Shown piece after piece: positions 15,294-24,512 of a stretch of DNA of 44,409 bases. How positions within the stretch are numbered: position 1 is the first letter of the stretch; the number at the start of each line of letters is the position of its first letter. Both the position numbers and the translations under genes were made by a program. The stretch lies in contig NZ_JNJN01000024.1 in the NCBI RefSeq assembly GCF_000701665.1, forward strand, positions 1 to 44,409, read 5' to 3'. The DNA is from Agathobaculum desmolans ATCC 43058 (GTDB lineage Bacteria > Bacillota > Clostridia > Oscillospirales > Butyricicoccaceae). The notes beneath the pieces are model-generated. The model was not told the DNA's origin. It worked only from the letters and a program-made list of their open reading frames with translations, and ran no database searches.

Positions 15294-16463
15294 ATGAAAG
15301 AAGTATTGCTGCTCAAGTGCGGTGAGATCGTGCTCAAGGGTCTCAACCGCAAAACCTTTGAGGACCGCCTGCTCAAAAACCTGTCGCGGCGTATGAAGCA
15401 TGTGGCGGACTGCGAAATTTCCATGCGGCAGTCGGTCGTATATGTGAAGGTGCCTGAGGAGGCCGACGCCGACGCGGTGATGGACTGCGCGCGTCATGTG
15501 TTCGGCTTTGCCACCATCTCACGTGCGGCGGTCTGCCCGGAAAAGACGCTTGAGAGCGTGGTTGAAACCGCGCGCACCTATCTGGCGGCACGGTTCGCGC
15601 AGGCGCGCACTTTTAAGGTGGAAACCAAGCGCGGGGACAAAAAGTTCCCGCTCACCTCGACCGAGATCAGCCAGCGTGTCGGCGGCGAGCTGGCCGACCT
15701 GTTTCCGGCAGTCCGGCCGGATATGCATCACCCTGATCTGACCGTGCATGTGGAGATGCGAGAAAAATACGCCTTTGCCCACGCCGGTCCGGAGCCGGGC
15801 GCGGGCGGCATGCCGATCGGCTCAAACGGACGCGCGGCGCTGCTGCTTTCGGGCGGCATCGATTCGCCCGTGGCAGGCTGGATGATGGCCAAACGCGGGC
15901 TGGAGCTGGTGGGCGTCCATTTCTTCAGCTATCCGTACACTTCGGAGCGCGCCAAGGAAAAGGTACTCGAGCTGGGCCGCAAGCTGACTGCGTGGTGCGG
16001 CCGCATGAGTGTGATGGTTGTGCCGTTCACCAAAATTCAGGAGGAGATCCGCGAAAAATGCCATGAGGAGCTGTTCACGCTCATCATGCGGCGGTTTATG
16101 ATGCGCATTGCCGAGCGGGTCGCGGTGGAATACGGCTGCGGTGCGCTCATCACGGGCGAGTCGCTCGGCCAGGTTGCCAGCCAGACCATGCCCGCCATGG
16201 CGGTAACCGGCGCGGTGTGCGGGCTGCCTGTGTTCCGTCCCTGCATCGGTATGGATAAGGAGGAGATCGTGCGCATCGCGCGGCAGATCGATACCTTTGA
16301 AACCTCCATCCTCCCTTATGAGGACTGCTGCACGGTGTTCACCCCCAAGCATCCCAACACCAAGCCCAAGATGCCCAAGATCCTCGAGGCGGAGAGCCAT
16401 CTGGACGTTGACGCGCTGGTAGAGGAAGCTGTTGCGGGCGTGGAGATTATTCACTTGCCGTAA
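15294..16463 (+). CDS. thiI: tRNA 4-thiouridine synthetase ThiI (no rhodanese domain)
   Basis: 389 residues. ThiI adenylates U8 of tRNA and inserts sulfur; some orthologues also serve thiazole synthesis. Order: N-terminal ferredoxin-like domain, THUMP RNA-binding domain at about 60-165, and the PP-loop ATPase with SGGIDS at 186-191. The protein ends right after the PP-loop domain, so it lacks the rhodanese domain of E. coli ThiI, as is usual in Firmicutes, where the partner desulfurase can deliver sulfur directly. RBS AAAGGAG lies 5 nt before the ATG. The 152 nt between it and the desulfurase gene hold no recognisable gene or terminator. Confidence 0.95.
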   Translation: MKEVLLLKCGEIVLKGLNRKTFEDRLLKNLSRRMKHVADCEISMRQSVVYVKVPEEADADAVMDCARHVFGFATISRAAVCPEKTLESVVETARTYLAARFAQARTFKVETKRGDKKFPLTSTEISQRVGGELADLFPAVRPDMHHPDLTVHVEMREKYAFAHAGPEPGAGGMPIGSNGRAALLLSGGIDSPVAGWMMAKRGLELVGVHFFSYPYTSERAKEKVLELGRKLTAWCGRMSVMVVPFTKIQEEIREKCHEELFTLIMRRFMMRIAERVAVEYGCGALITGESLGQVASQTMPAMAVTGAVCGLPVFRPCIGMDKEEIVRIARQIDTFETSILPYEDCCTVFTPKHPNTKPKMPKILEAESHLDVDALVEEAVAGVEIIHLP

Positions 16464-16770
16464 ACGGCTATAGGGGGGACGCTGTCCCCCCTATATACGA
16501 AAAAAGTTCCGGAGAAACTTTTTTCGATACCCCCCTCGCCTTTGCAGCCAAAGGCGGTCGCGCTGTCGCAGCGCGGGTCGGGGTATCAAACCGCGGCAAA
16601 GCTGCGGTTTGATGGAGAATGGAAATGCGGCGCGCTGCGCGCGCAAAGGCATGTGACGGTTTTCACAGAGCCGCCCGGCTGCACATGCGGACAGAGAGGG
16701 CGGCTGCCGCCCCGAGGGGGATGGCTGCCAACGCAGCCAAGCAATTTAATCCACTGGGAGGAATACCATT
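16464..16770 (+). other. 307-nt spacer between thiI and cinA with several hairpins
   Basis: No gene. In order: the two-hairpin unit at 16469-16526, a CGCGCTG-TCG-CAGCGCG hairpin (16559-16575), a perfect 10-bp hairpin ATCAAACCGC/GCGGTTTGAT (16586-16614), and an alternating GC stretch near 16630-16645. A cinA RBS (GGGAGG) closes the region. Confidence 0.75.
16469..16526 (+). repeat. Two-hairpin intergenic unit, copy 1
   Basis: Stem 1 is a perfect 12 bp (TATAGGGGGGAC at 16469-16480 and complement at 16484-16495). Stem 2 is a perfect 11 bp (CGAAAAAAGTT at 16498-16508 and complement at 16516-16526). The junction CCCCTATATACG (16488-16499) recurs at 32799-32810 in the same architecture. T runs in stem 2 make it a plausible terminator for thiI. 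Confidence 0.75.
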
Positions 16771-18000
16771 ATGAACGCAGAACTGATCGCCGTCGGCACG
16801 GAAATTTTGCTGGGTGACATTGTCAATACGGATGCGCAGCTCATCTCGCAGGGGCTGAGCGAGCTGGGCATCAATGTTTTTTATCAGACGGTTGTCGGCG
16901 ATAATCCGGCGCGCCTGCGCCATGTGGTGGAGACCGCGCGCGACCGCGCGGATATCATCATCACCACGGGCGGTCTCGGGCCGACGCTGGACGATTTGAC
17001 CAAGGAAACACTGGCATCGGTGTTCGGCAAGAAAATGGCGCTGCATCAGCCCTCGCTTGACCGCATCCGTGATTTTTTCCAGACCATCGGCAAGCCGATG
17101 ACGCCGAACAACGAAAAGCAGGCATGGCTGCCCGAGGGCTGCACGGTGTTTGTCAACGAATGGGGCACTGCGCCCGGCTGTGCGTTTGAGGCGTACGGCA
17201 AGCATGTGCTCATGCTGCCCGGCCCCCCGCGTGAGTGCAATCCCATGTGGAAGGAATGCGCGATGCCTTACCTGTACAAGCTTGCAGGCGGCTGCATTGT
17301 GTCGCACAACATTCGGGTGTTTGGTCTGGGCGAAAGCAATATGGAGACCATTCTGCACGATATGATGGCGCGCAGCACCAACCCGACCATTGCGCCTTAT
17401 GCCAAAACCTCCGAGTGCTTTGCCCGCGTGACCGCCAAGGCAGATACGCCGGAGCAGTGCGAGGCCATGCTCGCCCCCGTGGTGGACGAGATCGTTTCTC
17501 TGCTGGGCGAGGATGTGTACGGCGTGGATGTGGATTCGCTGGAGCAGGTGGTGGGCGACGGGCTGCGGCAGCGCGGCCTGACCCTTGCCGTGGCGGAAAG
17601 CTGCACAGGCGGATTGCTGTCCAAGCGCATCACCGATGTGCCCGGCTGTTCGGATTATTACCTTGGCGGCGTGTGCTCGTATGCCAACGAGGTGAAGATG
17701 GGCGTTTTGGGCGTGCAGAAGGAGACGCTCGATACAGCCGGCGCGGTATCGCCCGAGGTAGCCGGGCAGATGGCTGTGGGCGTGGCAAAGGCGCTTGGCG
17801 CGGATGTGGGCGTCGGTATCACGGGCGTGGCAGGCCCGGGCGGTGGCACGGAGGAAAAGCCGGTCGGTCTGGTCTACATCAGCGTGTGGCACGCGGGACG
17901 GCACGTGACCCGCAGGATGCAGTCCATGAACGGGCGCGACCGGGTGCGGATGCAGGCGGCTTCTACCGCATTGGATATGATTCGCCGGCATATTTTGTAA
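16771..18000 (+). CDS. cinA: CinA: nicotinamide-nucleotide amidase / competence-damage protein
   Basis: 409 residues, two domains. The N-terminal MoCF-like (COG1058) domain, 1 to about 170, begins AELIAVGTEILLGD and carries the TTGGLGPTLDD motif; in some bacteria it acts as an ADP-ribose pyrophosphatase. The C-terminal PncC-like domain, about 250-405, has AESCTGG with the catalytic serine at about 275 and ITGVAGPGGGTEEKPVG; it deamidates nicotinamide mononucleotide in pyridine-nucleotide salvage. RBS GGGAGG is 9 nt upstream. recA, a frequent neighbour elsewhere, is not next to it. A strong terminator follows. Confidence 0.94.
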   Translation: MNAELIAVGTEILLGDIVNTDAQLISQGLSELGINVFYQTVVGDNPARLRHVVETARDRADIIITTGGLGPTLDDLTKETLASVFGKKMALHQPSLDRIRDFFQTIGKPMTPNNEKQAWLPEGCTVFVNEWGTAPGCAFEAYGKHVLMLPGPPRECNPMWKECAMPYLYKLAGGCIVSHNIRVFGLGESNMETILHDMMARSTNPTIAPYAKTSECFARVTAKADTPEQCEAMLAPVVDEIVSLLGEDVYGVDVDSLEQVVGDGLRQRGLTLAVAESCTGGLLSKRITDVPGCSDYYLGGVCSYANEVKMGVLGVQKETLDTAGAVSPEVAGQMAVGVAKALGADVGVGITGVAGPGGGTEEKPVGLVYISVWHAGRHVTRRMQSMNGRDRVRMQAASTALDMIRRHIL

Positions 18001-18076
18001 ACAAAACCACGACATTTTGTATGTTATCTTTTCATTTCCAGTCAAAACCTGTGTAAAGCAGACAAAAAGATTATCA

Positions 18077-18120
18077 AAAAAGTCCAGCAATTGTGTGAAA
18101 TTGCTGGACTTTTTCTTTCC
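18077..18120 (+). terminator. Terminator after cinA
   Basis: AAAAGTCCAGCAATT (18078-18092) pairs perfectly with AATTGCTGGACTTTT (18099-18113), 6-nt loop, then a pyrimidine-rich tail. Confidence 0.88.
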
Positions 18121-18133
18121 TATGATGTATACT
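18105..18133 (+). promoter_or_regulatory. Candidate promoter of the glycogen cluster
   Basis: TGGACT (18105-18110), 17-nt spacer, TATACT (18128-18133). The -35 box lies in the right arm of the cinA terminator. A leader of about 105 nt with a small GCCCG/CGGGC hairpin separates it from glgB. Confidence 0.55.
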
Positions 18134-18245
18134 ATACCCAACTAAAGTGAGAGGTGTCCGCCCGAAACGGGCAATCATGCACAGGAGGATGGAAAAATCT
18201 CGCAGTTCAGCCGTGTTTCGGCAGTGAAAAAGGGAGAGATGCGAT

Positions 18246-20438
18246 ATGAAGAAACGATCCGCAGCGCCGGCCTGCGAAAAGCGAAGCCAGCTTTTTTATT
18301 CCGGCAGGGACTGCCGCGCGTATGACTACATGGGCGCGCATCCCGCGGAGCAGGATGGCGAAGCCGGTTATCTGTTCCGTGTGTACGCGCCGGAAGCCGA
18401 AAAGGTATCGGTCATGGGCGAATTCAACGGCTGGAACCGCGATGTGCACTACATGGAGCGGGACGAGCAGGGCATCTGGGAAGTGTTTGTTCCCCATATC
18501 GCGGAGTATGCGGCATATAAATACAGCGTGTGGGCCAAATCCGGCGATGTATTTGACAAGTCCGACCCGTACGGCTTCCATTCCGAGACCCGGCCGGGCA
18601 ACGCTTCCAAGGTATACGATCTGGAAGGGTATGAGTGGAACGACGCAGGCTGGCTGGAATGGCGCCGGGATCATCTGCCCTATGCCAACCCGGTGAATAT
18701 TTACGAGTGCCATCTCGGCTCGTGGAAAATGCACGAGGACGGCAACTTCTACTCCTACCGCCAGTTGGCGGACGAGCTGGTGCCCTACGTAAAGGAGATG
18801 GGCTATACCCATATCGAGTTTATGCCGCTGACCGAATACCCGTTTGACGGCTCGTGGGGTTATCAGGTGATCGGCTACTTTGCCGCCACCAGCCGCTACG
18901 GCACGCCCAAGGATCTGATGTATCTGGTGGATAAGGCGCATCAGGCCGGCCTGGGCGTTATCATGGACTGGGTGCCCGCGCACTTCCCCAAGGACGGCTG
19001 CGGTCTGGTCGAGTTTGACGGCTCGCACCTGTATGAATATGCCGATCCGCTCAAGATGGAGCATAAGGAATGGGGCACGCGCGTGTTTGACTACGGCAAG
19101 GTATCCACCCGAAACCTGCTGTTCTCTTCCGCGATGTTTTGGATCGAAAAATTCCATATGGACGGCCTGCGCGTGGACGCGGTCGCTTCCATGCTGTATC
19201 TGGACTACAACCGCCAGCACGAGTGGCGGCCGAATATCCACGGCGGGCGGGAAAATCTTGAGGCGATCGACTTTTTGCGCCTGCTCAATGAGTATATCCT
19301 GACCGACCATCCGGACGTGATGATGATTGCAGAGGAGTCTACCGCATGGCCGATGGTCACTAAGCCGGGATACGACGGCGGCTTGGGCTTCAACTTCAAG
19401 TGGAACATGGGCTGGATGAACGATATGCTGTGCTACTGTTCGGCGGATCCGTTTTTCCGCAAGGATATGCACGACAAGATCACCTTCTCGTTCATGTATG
19501 CCTTCTCGGAAAATTACATCCTGCCGCTCTCGCATGACGAGGTCGTGCACGGCAAATGCTCGCTGATCGGCAAAATGCCGCCCCCGTATGAAAACCAGTT
19601 TGGCGGCCTGCGCGCGCTGTACGGCTATATGACCGCGCACCCCGGCAAAAAAATGCTGTTTATGGGCGGGGAGTTCGCACAGTTCTCCGAATGGGCATAT
19701 CAGCGCGGGCTGGACTGGATGCTGCTGGATTATCCGGCACATAAGCAGATGCAGAACTATGTAAAGGCGCTTAACCACTTCTATCTGGAAACGCCGCAGC
19801 TCTGGGAGCAGGATACCGACTGGCGCGGCTTTGAGTGGATCAGCCATGAGGATAACCGGAACAATATTATCGCCTTCCGCCGCGTAGCCAAGGATGGCAG
19901 CGATGTGATCGTGGTGGTCAACTTCTCGCCCGAGGTGCAGGAGGAATACCGCATCGGCGTGCCGTTTGCCGGAACGTATGAGGAGATCTTCACATCGGAT
20001 AAGGCGGAGTTCGGCGGCGGCGGTCTGTCCAACGGCAAAGTGCGGACCGACAGCAAAAAGCCCCTGCATGGGCAGGAGCAGTCCATCAGCATCAAGATCC
20101 CGCGGTTCGGCGTGCTGTTCTTCAAGGGCAAGCCGCGCGCCAAGCGCCGCACCAAGGAGGAAATCGCAGCCGCTAAAAAACTGGCAGAGGGAAAAACCGC
20201 AAAAAAATCATCCCGCGCTGCGGCAAAGTCCGGTTCCAAAGCAGTAGCGAAAACCGGAACCCGGGCGGTTGCGCAGCGGACAGCAAAGGATATTGTTAAA
20301 ACCGGTGAAAAAGCGGTCGCAGCGACCGGTGAAAGAGCAGTAACCAATGTCGGTACAAAAGCTGTGGCAAAAACCGGCGAAAAGGCGGTGACACAGACCG
20401 GCACGAAGGCGGTGGTTAAAAAAGACAGCGCAGATTAA
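18246..20438 (+). CDS. glgB: 1,4-alpha-glucan branching enzyme with repetitive C-terminal tail
   Basis: 730 residues. It transfers alpha-1,4 chains to alpha-1,6 branch points in glycogen. CBM48 at about 35-120 (YLFRVYAPEAEKVSVMGEFN) precedes the GH13 barrel. The catalytic triad can be read as D311 (GLRVDAV), E363 (AEESTAW) and D431 (LSHDEVVH). The normal protein ends near residue 630 (RFGVLFFKG). About 100 further residues are basic and end in eight consecutive octapeptides (662-725) of consensus TG-x-K/R-AV-A/T-x. This tail is not part of the known family and follows without a frameshift. RBS AGGGAGAG is upstream. First gene of glgB-C-D-A-P. Confidence 0.95.
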   Translation: MKKRSAAPACEKRSQLFYSGRDCRAYDYMGAHPAEQDGEAGYLFRVYAPEAEKVSVMGEFNGWNRDVHYMERDEQGIWEVFVPHIAEYAAYKYSVWAKSGDVFDKSDPYGFHSETRPGNASKVYDLEGYEWNDAGWLEWRRDHLPYANPVNIYECHLGSWKMHEDGNFYSYRQLADELVPYVKEMGYTHIEFMPLTEYPFDGSWGYQVIGYFAATSRYGTPKDLMYLVDKAHQAGLGVIMDWVPAHFPKDGCGLVEFDGSHLYEYADPLKMEHKEWGTRVFDYGKVSTRNLLFSSAMFWIEKFHMDGLRVDAVASMLYLDYNRQHEWRPNIHGGRENLEAIDFLRLLNEYILTDHPDVMMIAEESTAWPMVTKPGYDGGLGFNFKWNMGWMNDMLCYCSADPFFRKDMHDKITFSFMYAFSENYILPLSHDEVVHGKCSLIGKMPPPYENQFGGLRALYGYMTAHPGKKMLFMGGEFAQFSEWAYQRGLDWMLLDYPAHKQMQNYVKALNHFYLETPQLWEQDTDWRGFEWISHEDNRNNIIAFRRVAKDGSDVIVVVNFSPEVQEEYRIGVPFAGTYEEIFTSDKAEFGGGGLSNGKVRTDSKKPLHGQEQSISIKIPRFGVLFFKGKPRAKRRTKEEIAAAKKLAEGKTAKKSSRAAAKSGSKAVAKTGTRAVAQRTAKDIVKTGEKAVAATGERAVTNVGTKAVAKTGEKAVTQTGTKAVVKKDSAD
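20229..20420 (+). repeat. Eight tandem octapeptide repeats at the end of glgB
   Basis: Units, in order: SGSKAVAK, TGTRAVAQ, RTAKDIVK, TGEKAVAA, TGERAVTN, VGTKAVAK, TGEKAVTQ, TGTKAVVK. 24 nt per unit at the DNA level but with divergent codons, so the repeat is kept at the protein level. Unit 3 is degenerate. Confidence 0.92.
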
Positions 20439-20511
20439 CAACTGTAACCGAGGGGAAATGCCGGAAACGGCGTCTAATATCGTGTGAACCGTAAAAGGAG
20501 AGTAATAATCA

Positions 20512-21723
20512 ATGTATCGGAAAAAAGAATGCGTGGCAATGCTGCTCGCAGGCGGTCAGGGCAGCCGCCTGTACGTGCTGACAAAAAATGTCGCCAAACC
20601 TGCCGTGCCGTTTGGCGGTAAGTACCGCATCATCGATTTCCCGCTGTCCAACTGCATCAACTCCGGCATCGATACGGTTGGTGTGCTGACCCAGTACGAG
20701 CCGCATGTGCTGAACGCCTATATCGGCTCAGGCCAGACGTGGGATCTGGACCGCCTGCGCGGCGGCGTATACGTGCTGCCGCCTTACCAGAAGGGCAAGG
20801 CGGCCGAGTGGTACAAGGGTACGGCCAACGCCATTTTCCAGAATATCGCGTTTATCGACGAGTACGATCCGGAATATGTGCTCATCCTGTCGGGCGACCA
20901 TATCTACAAGATGGATTACAACAAGATGCTGCAGCAGCATAAGGAGACCGGCGCGGATGCTACCATCGCCGTGCTCGATGTGCCGCTGAGCGAGGCGTCC
21001 CGCTTCGGCATTATGAACTGCAAGCCGGACGGCACCATTTACGAGTTTGAGGAAAAGCCCAAGCAGCCCAAGTCCACCTTGGCTTCCATGGGTATTTACA
21101 TCTTCTCCTGGAAGAAGCTGCGTGCATATCTGACCGAGGATGAGGCCAACCCCAAGTCCTCCAACGATTTCGGCAAGGATATCATTCCGGCGATGTTGAA
21201 CAACGGCGAAAAGCTGGTTTCTTACCGGTTCGAGGGCTACTGGAAGGACGTTGGTACGATCGAAAGCCTGTGGGAAGCCAATATGGATCTGCTTTCCCCG
21301 AATTCCGGCCTGAAGCTGTCGGATGATTCGTGGAAGATCTACGGCCGCACCACCGGTTCCCCCCCGCATTTTACCGCGAAGGATGCGGTTGTCAAGCACA
21401 CCCTGCTCTCCGAGGGCTGTGAGATCGCCGGTGATGTTTCCGAATCCGTGCTGTTCTCGGATGTCCGGATCGCCAAGGGCGCCAAGGTGGAATACTCCAT
21501 CCTGATGCCGGGCGCCGTGGTGGAGGAAGGCGCGACCGTGCGCTACTCGATCGTGGCGGAAAAGGCTGTGATCGCCAAGGGCGCAACGGTAGGCGGCAGC
21601 CCGTCGGACGGCGATGTGGATAAGTGGGGCGTAGCAGTGGTGGCAGAAGGCGTTCGCATCGGCGAAGGCGCGGTGCTGCCCGCGAAGGCAATGGCAGACG
21701 AAGACCTGCCGGACGTAAAGTAA
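20512..21723 (+). CDS. glgC: Glucose-1-phosphate adenylyltransferase, catalytic subunit
   Basis: 403 residues. Makes ADP-glucose from ATP and glucose-1-phosphate, the committed step of glycogen synthesis. The nucleotidyltransferase loop [14 protein letters not shown] is intact near residues 11-24, followed by [19 protein letters not shown] and the [10 protein letters not shown] metal site; a left-handed beta-helix with hexapeptides fills the last 120 residues ([14 protein letters not shown]). RBS AAAGGAGAG is 11 nt before the ATG. It is 10 nt from glgD, and in Firmicutes GlgC and GlgD form a mixed tetramer. Allosteric behaviour cannot be read from sequence. Confidence 0.96.
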   Translation: MYRKKECVAMLLAGGQGSRLYVLTKNVAKPAVPFGGKYRIIDFPLSNCINSGIDTVGVLTQYEPHVLNAYIGSGQTWDLDRLRGGVYVLPPYQKGKAAEWYKGTANAIFQNIAFIDEYDPEYVLILSGDHIYKMDYNKMLQQHKETGADATIAVLDVPLSEASRFGIMNCKPDGTIYEFEEKPKQPKSTLASMGIYIFSWKKLRAYLTEDEANPKSSNDFGKDIIPAMLNNGEKLVSYRFEGYWKDVGTIESLWEANMDLLSPNSGLKLSDDSWKIYGRTTGSPPHFTAKDAVVKHTLLSEGCEIAGDVSESVLFSDVRIAKGAKVEYSILMPGAVVEEGATVRYSIVAEKAVIAKGATVGGSPSDGDVDKWGVAVVAEGVRIGEGAVLPAKAMADEDLPDVK

Positions 21724-21733
21724 GGGGGCGCGC

Positions 21734-22864
21734 ATGTTGAAGAGCGTATTGGGTATTATTATTGCTTTTGATAACGACAACGATCTCCGCGAGATCACCG
21801 AGCACCGCACGGTAGGCGCGGTGCAGTGGGGCGGAAGATACCGCATCATTGACTTTATGCTGTCCAACATGGTAAACAGCGGCATCTACCGCGTGGGCGT
21901 GCTGATGAAGGATAAGTACCAGTCCCTGATCGACCATATCGGCAATGCAAAGGATTGGGATCTGTCCCGAAAGAATTCAGGCGTGACCCTGCTGCCGCCG
22001 TATTCCTATTCCCAAAAGGCTTCCCCGCTGGTAACCGGCGAGTACCGCGGCAAGATCGATGCGCTGGCCGGCGCGGTCGACTTCCTGCAGAAGAACAAGG
22101 CGGATTACGTGGTTGTGGCGGACGGCGATATCGTTGCCAATATCCCGCTGGACGAAGTGGTTGAACGCCATGAGAAATCCGGCGCGGATCTGACCATGGT
22201 ATGTGTGAAAAAACATAAGGATTCTCCCTTTGGTACATATGTGGAGCTCAACCGCAAAAAGGAAGCGGTGGATATCCGCGTGGGTGACTCCAACGAGGGC
22301 AAGTGCAAGCACGAGTCGCTCGGCGTTTACGTGATGAGCCGCCAGTATCTGATCCATATGCTGTCCGAGTGCGTTACGCATAACTGCATCCACTTTGAGC
22401 GCGAGTTCCTCTCCCGTGCGCTGATCGACGGTACCGTGGCCGGCTACCTGTTCAATGAATATGCGATGAAGGTCGAGGACACAGCGGACTATTTCCGTTC
22501 CAACATGGATATGCTGGATAAGGAGGTGCGCAACGAGGTGTTCAAGCGCACCCGTCCGATCCTGACCCGCATTAAAGATGAATCCCCTGCATATTACGGC
22601 GATAAGGCCGTGGTGGAGGACAGCCTGATCGCGGACGGCTGCACGATCGAAGGCCATGTGCAGAACTGCGTGCTGTTCCGCGACGTGGTTGTGGAAAAGG
22701 GCGCCGAGGTCAAGGACTGCATTATCATGGAGGGCGGCCGCATCCTGTCCGAGGCTTCGCTGCGCCATGTAATCACCGACCGCAATGTGGTGATCCGTAA
22801 CGGACGCACCATGATGGGGCATGAAAATTACCCCATCACGATCGCCAAGAATGCGACTGTGTGA
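21734..22864 (+). CDS. glgD: ADP-glucose pyrophosphorylase regulatory subunit GlgD
   Basis: 376 residues, homologous to GlgC but with the N-terminal catalytic loop lost: where GlgC has AGGQGSRL, this protein reads FDNDNDLREITEHRTVG. GGRYRIIDFMLSN and the C-terminal beta-helix remain. In Firmicutes GlgD is non-catalytic or weak and raises GlgC activity in the heterotetramer. RBS GGGGGCG is very close to the ATG. Ten nt after glgC, so translation is probably coupled. A 170-nt gap with a possible new promoter separates it from glgA. Confidence 0.95.
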   Translation: MLKSVLGIIIAFDNDNDLREITEHRTVGAVQWGGRYRIIDFMLSNMVNSGIYRVGVLMKDKYQSLIDHIGNAKDWDLSRKNSGVTLLPPYSYSQKASPLVTGEYRGKIDALAGAVDFLQKNKADYVVVADGDIVANIPLDEVVERHEKSGADLTMVCVKKHKDSPFGTYVELNRKKEAVDIRVGDSNEGKCKHESLGVYVMSRQYLIHMLSECVTHNCIHFEREFLSRALIDGTVAGYLFNEYAMKVEDTADYFRSNMDMLDKEVRNEVFKRTRPILTRIKDESPAYYGDKAVVEDSLIADGCTIEGHVQNCVLFRDVVVEKGAEVKDCIIMEGGRILSEASLRHVITDRNVVIRNGRTMMGHENYPITIAKNATV

Positions 22865-22941
22865 TAAAAATACGTAAAATTCCTTGCAAATAGGCTAAAA
22901 CGAACCTGCAAAGAGAAAAATGTTCGTGAAAAATCCCTATA

Positions 22942-22968
22942 TTGCGGGAAGCGAGAATTTAGTATAAT
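22942..22968 (+). promoter_or_regulatory. Possible internal promoter before glgA
   Basis: A perfect TATAAT at 22963-22968 has only a poor -35 candidate (TTGCGG at 22942-22947, 15-nt spacer). The AT-rich stretch 22865-22980 stands out from its surroundings. Confidence 0.4.
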
Positions 22969-23034
22969 AAGAACGTAACGGTGCGGAGGCGGAAAACCCG
23001 CTTCCGCATCTGCCAGTCGGGAGGATCGGCTCTT

Positions 23035-24471
23035 ATGAAAATCATGTACGTTACCAGCGAATGCGCCCCCTTCGTTAAAACCGGCGGTTTGGGCGATGTG
23101 GCCGGCTCGCTGCCAAAGGCGCTGGCCGCCAAGGGACACGATGTGCGCGTGTTCTGCCCGCTGTATTCGGCGATCAGTCAGGAGTGGCGCGAGAAGTTCT
23201 ATTACCTTAAAAACGCCTATGTCCGTTTGGGCTGGCGCAATCAGTACTGCGGTGTGTTCCGCTATGAAGCGGACGGCGTGACCTATTATTTTATTGATAA
23301 CGAGTATTACTTCTCCCGCAGCCAGGTCTATGGGGAATATGACGACGCAGAACGCTTCGCCTATTATTCCAAGGCTGTGCTGGAGGTGCTGCCCGATCTG
23401 GACTGGAAGCCGGATGTCATCAACTGCAACGATTGGCAGACCGCGCTCGTGCCGGTGTATTACAACCTGATGTTCTCTGCGCGGCCTTTCTATGAGAATA
23501 TCAAAACTGTATTTACCATTCACAATATCCAGTATCAGGGGCGCTACGGCCGCGAGATCCTTGAGTATGTGCTCGGCATCGACGATGCACACTTCCGCTC
23601 GGGCTTTATGGCGATGGACGGCGACGTAAACCTGATGAAGGCGGCGGTCGTGGCGTCCACAGCGGTCACTACGGTATCGCCCACCTATGCGGGCGAGATC
23701 CAGACCGAGTTTTACGGCTACCGTTTGGACAGCGTGCTGCGCATGAACAGCTATAAGCTGCACGGCATCCTTAACGGTATCGATATGGATGCGTTTGATC
23801 CGCAGACCGATCCCAAGCTGTTCAAAAACTACGGCCCCAAGGATCCGGAGGGCAAAAAGGTCAACAAGCTGGAGCTGCTCAAGCTGTGCGGGCTGGAGGG
23901 CGACGAGAATACGCCGGTAATCGGTATGGTCACCCGCTTTGTGGATCAGAAGGGTCTGGATCTGATCGAAGCGGTGCTGCACGATATCCTGTCGGATGAT
24001 GTGCGCCTGATCGTGCTCGGCAAGGGCGACTGGCGCTATGAGCAGATGTTTTTGGAGGCCAAGCGCCGCTATCCGAACAATATTTCCGCGTCCATCATGT
24101 TCTCGGGCGATTTGGCCAACCGCATTTATGCCGGCTCGGATATGTTCCTGATGCCGTCCAAGTTTGAACCGTGCGGTTTGGCGCAGATGATCGCGCTGCG
24201 CTACGGCACGATCCCGATTGTGCGTGAAACCGGCGGCTTGAAGGATACCGTGCACGCATTCGTCGATTATGCGGGCACCGGCAACGGCTTTACCTTTGCC
24301 AGCTACAATGCACACGATATGCTGCATGTTATCCGCGAAGCCTGCGGCGTGTTCCGCTACAACAAACCTGCATGGAACAAGCTGATGATGCAGGGAATGA
24401 ACAGCGATTTCAGCTGGGGCAGCTCGGCTGATAAATATATTGAGGTTTATCATACCGCACTGGGTTGGTAA
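23035..24471 (+). CDS. glgA: Glycogen synthase (ADP-glucose type)
   Basis: 478 residues, GT5 family. Elongates alpha-1,4 glucan from ADP-glucose. The start MKIMYVTSECAPFVKTGG carries the KTGG nucleotide-sugar motif; the second Rossmann domain has SKFEPCGLAQMIALRYG and the RETGGLKDTV loop. The ATG at 23035 is preferred over an in-frame GTG at 22981, because the family begins at this methionine and GGGAGG lies 9 nt upstream. Fourth gene of the glycogen cluster, 41 nt before glgP. Confidence 0.96.
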   Translation: MKIMYVTSECAPFVKTGGLGDVAGSLPKALAAKGHDVRVFCPLYSAISQEWREKFYYLKNAYVRLGWRNQYCGVFRYEADGVTYYFIDNEYYFSRSQVYGEYDDAERFAYYSKAVLEVLPDLDWKPDVINCNDWQTALVPVYYNLMFSARPFYENIKTVFTIHNIQYQGRYGREILEYVLGIDDAHFRSGFMAMDGDVNLMKAAVVASTAVTTVSPTYAGEIQTEFYGYRLDSVLRMNSYKLHGILNGIDMDAFDPQTDPKLFKNYGPKDPEGKKVNKLELLKLCGLEGDENTPVIGMVTRFVDQKGLDLIEAVLHDILSDDVRLIVLGKGDWRYEQMFLEAKRRYPNNISASIMFSGDLANRIYAGSDMFLMPSKFEPCGLAQMIALRYGTIPIVRETGGLKDTVHAFVDYAGTGNGFTFASYNAHDMLHVIREACGVFRYNKPAWNKLMMQGMNSDFSWGSSADKYIEVYHTALGW

Positions 24472-24512
24472 ACCGGCGCAAAGCAATTTAACGTGAGGAG
24501 AAAAGAAATACC

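Noticed and set aside
18190-18228. 12-codon leader peptide upstream of glgB
   Set aside because: The AGGAGG touches the ATG directly, leaving no usable spacing, and no regulatory codons or attenuator follow.
18207-20069. 620-codon frame opposite glgB
   Set aside because: Codon-bias shadow of glgB; no RBS and no family resemblance. The same applies to the long frames opposite glgA and glgP (22828-24798 and 24450-27068).
20229-20420. Octapeptide repeats as a CRISPR-like or minisatellite DNA array
   Set aside because: DNA units differ in sequence and remain in frame; there are no spacers. It is a protein-level repeat.
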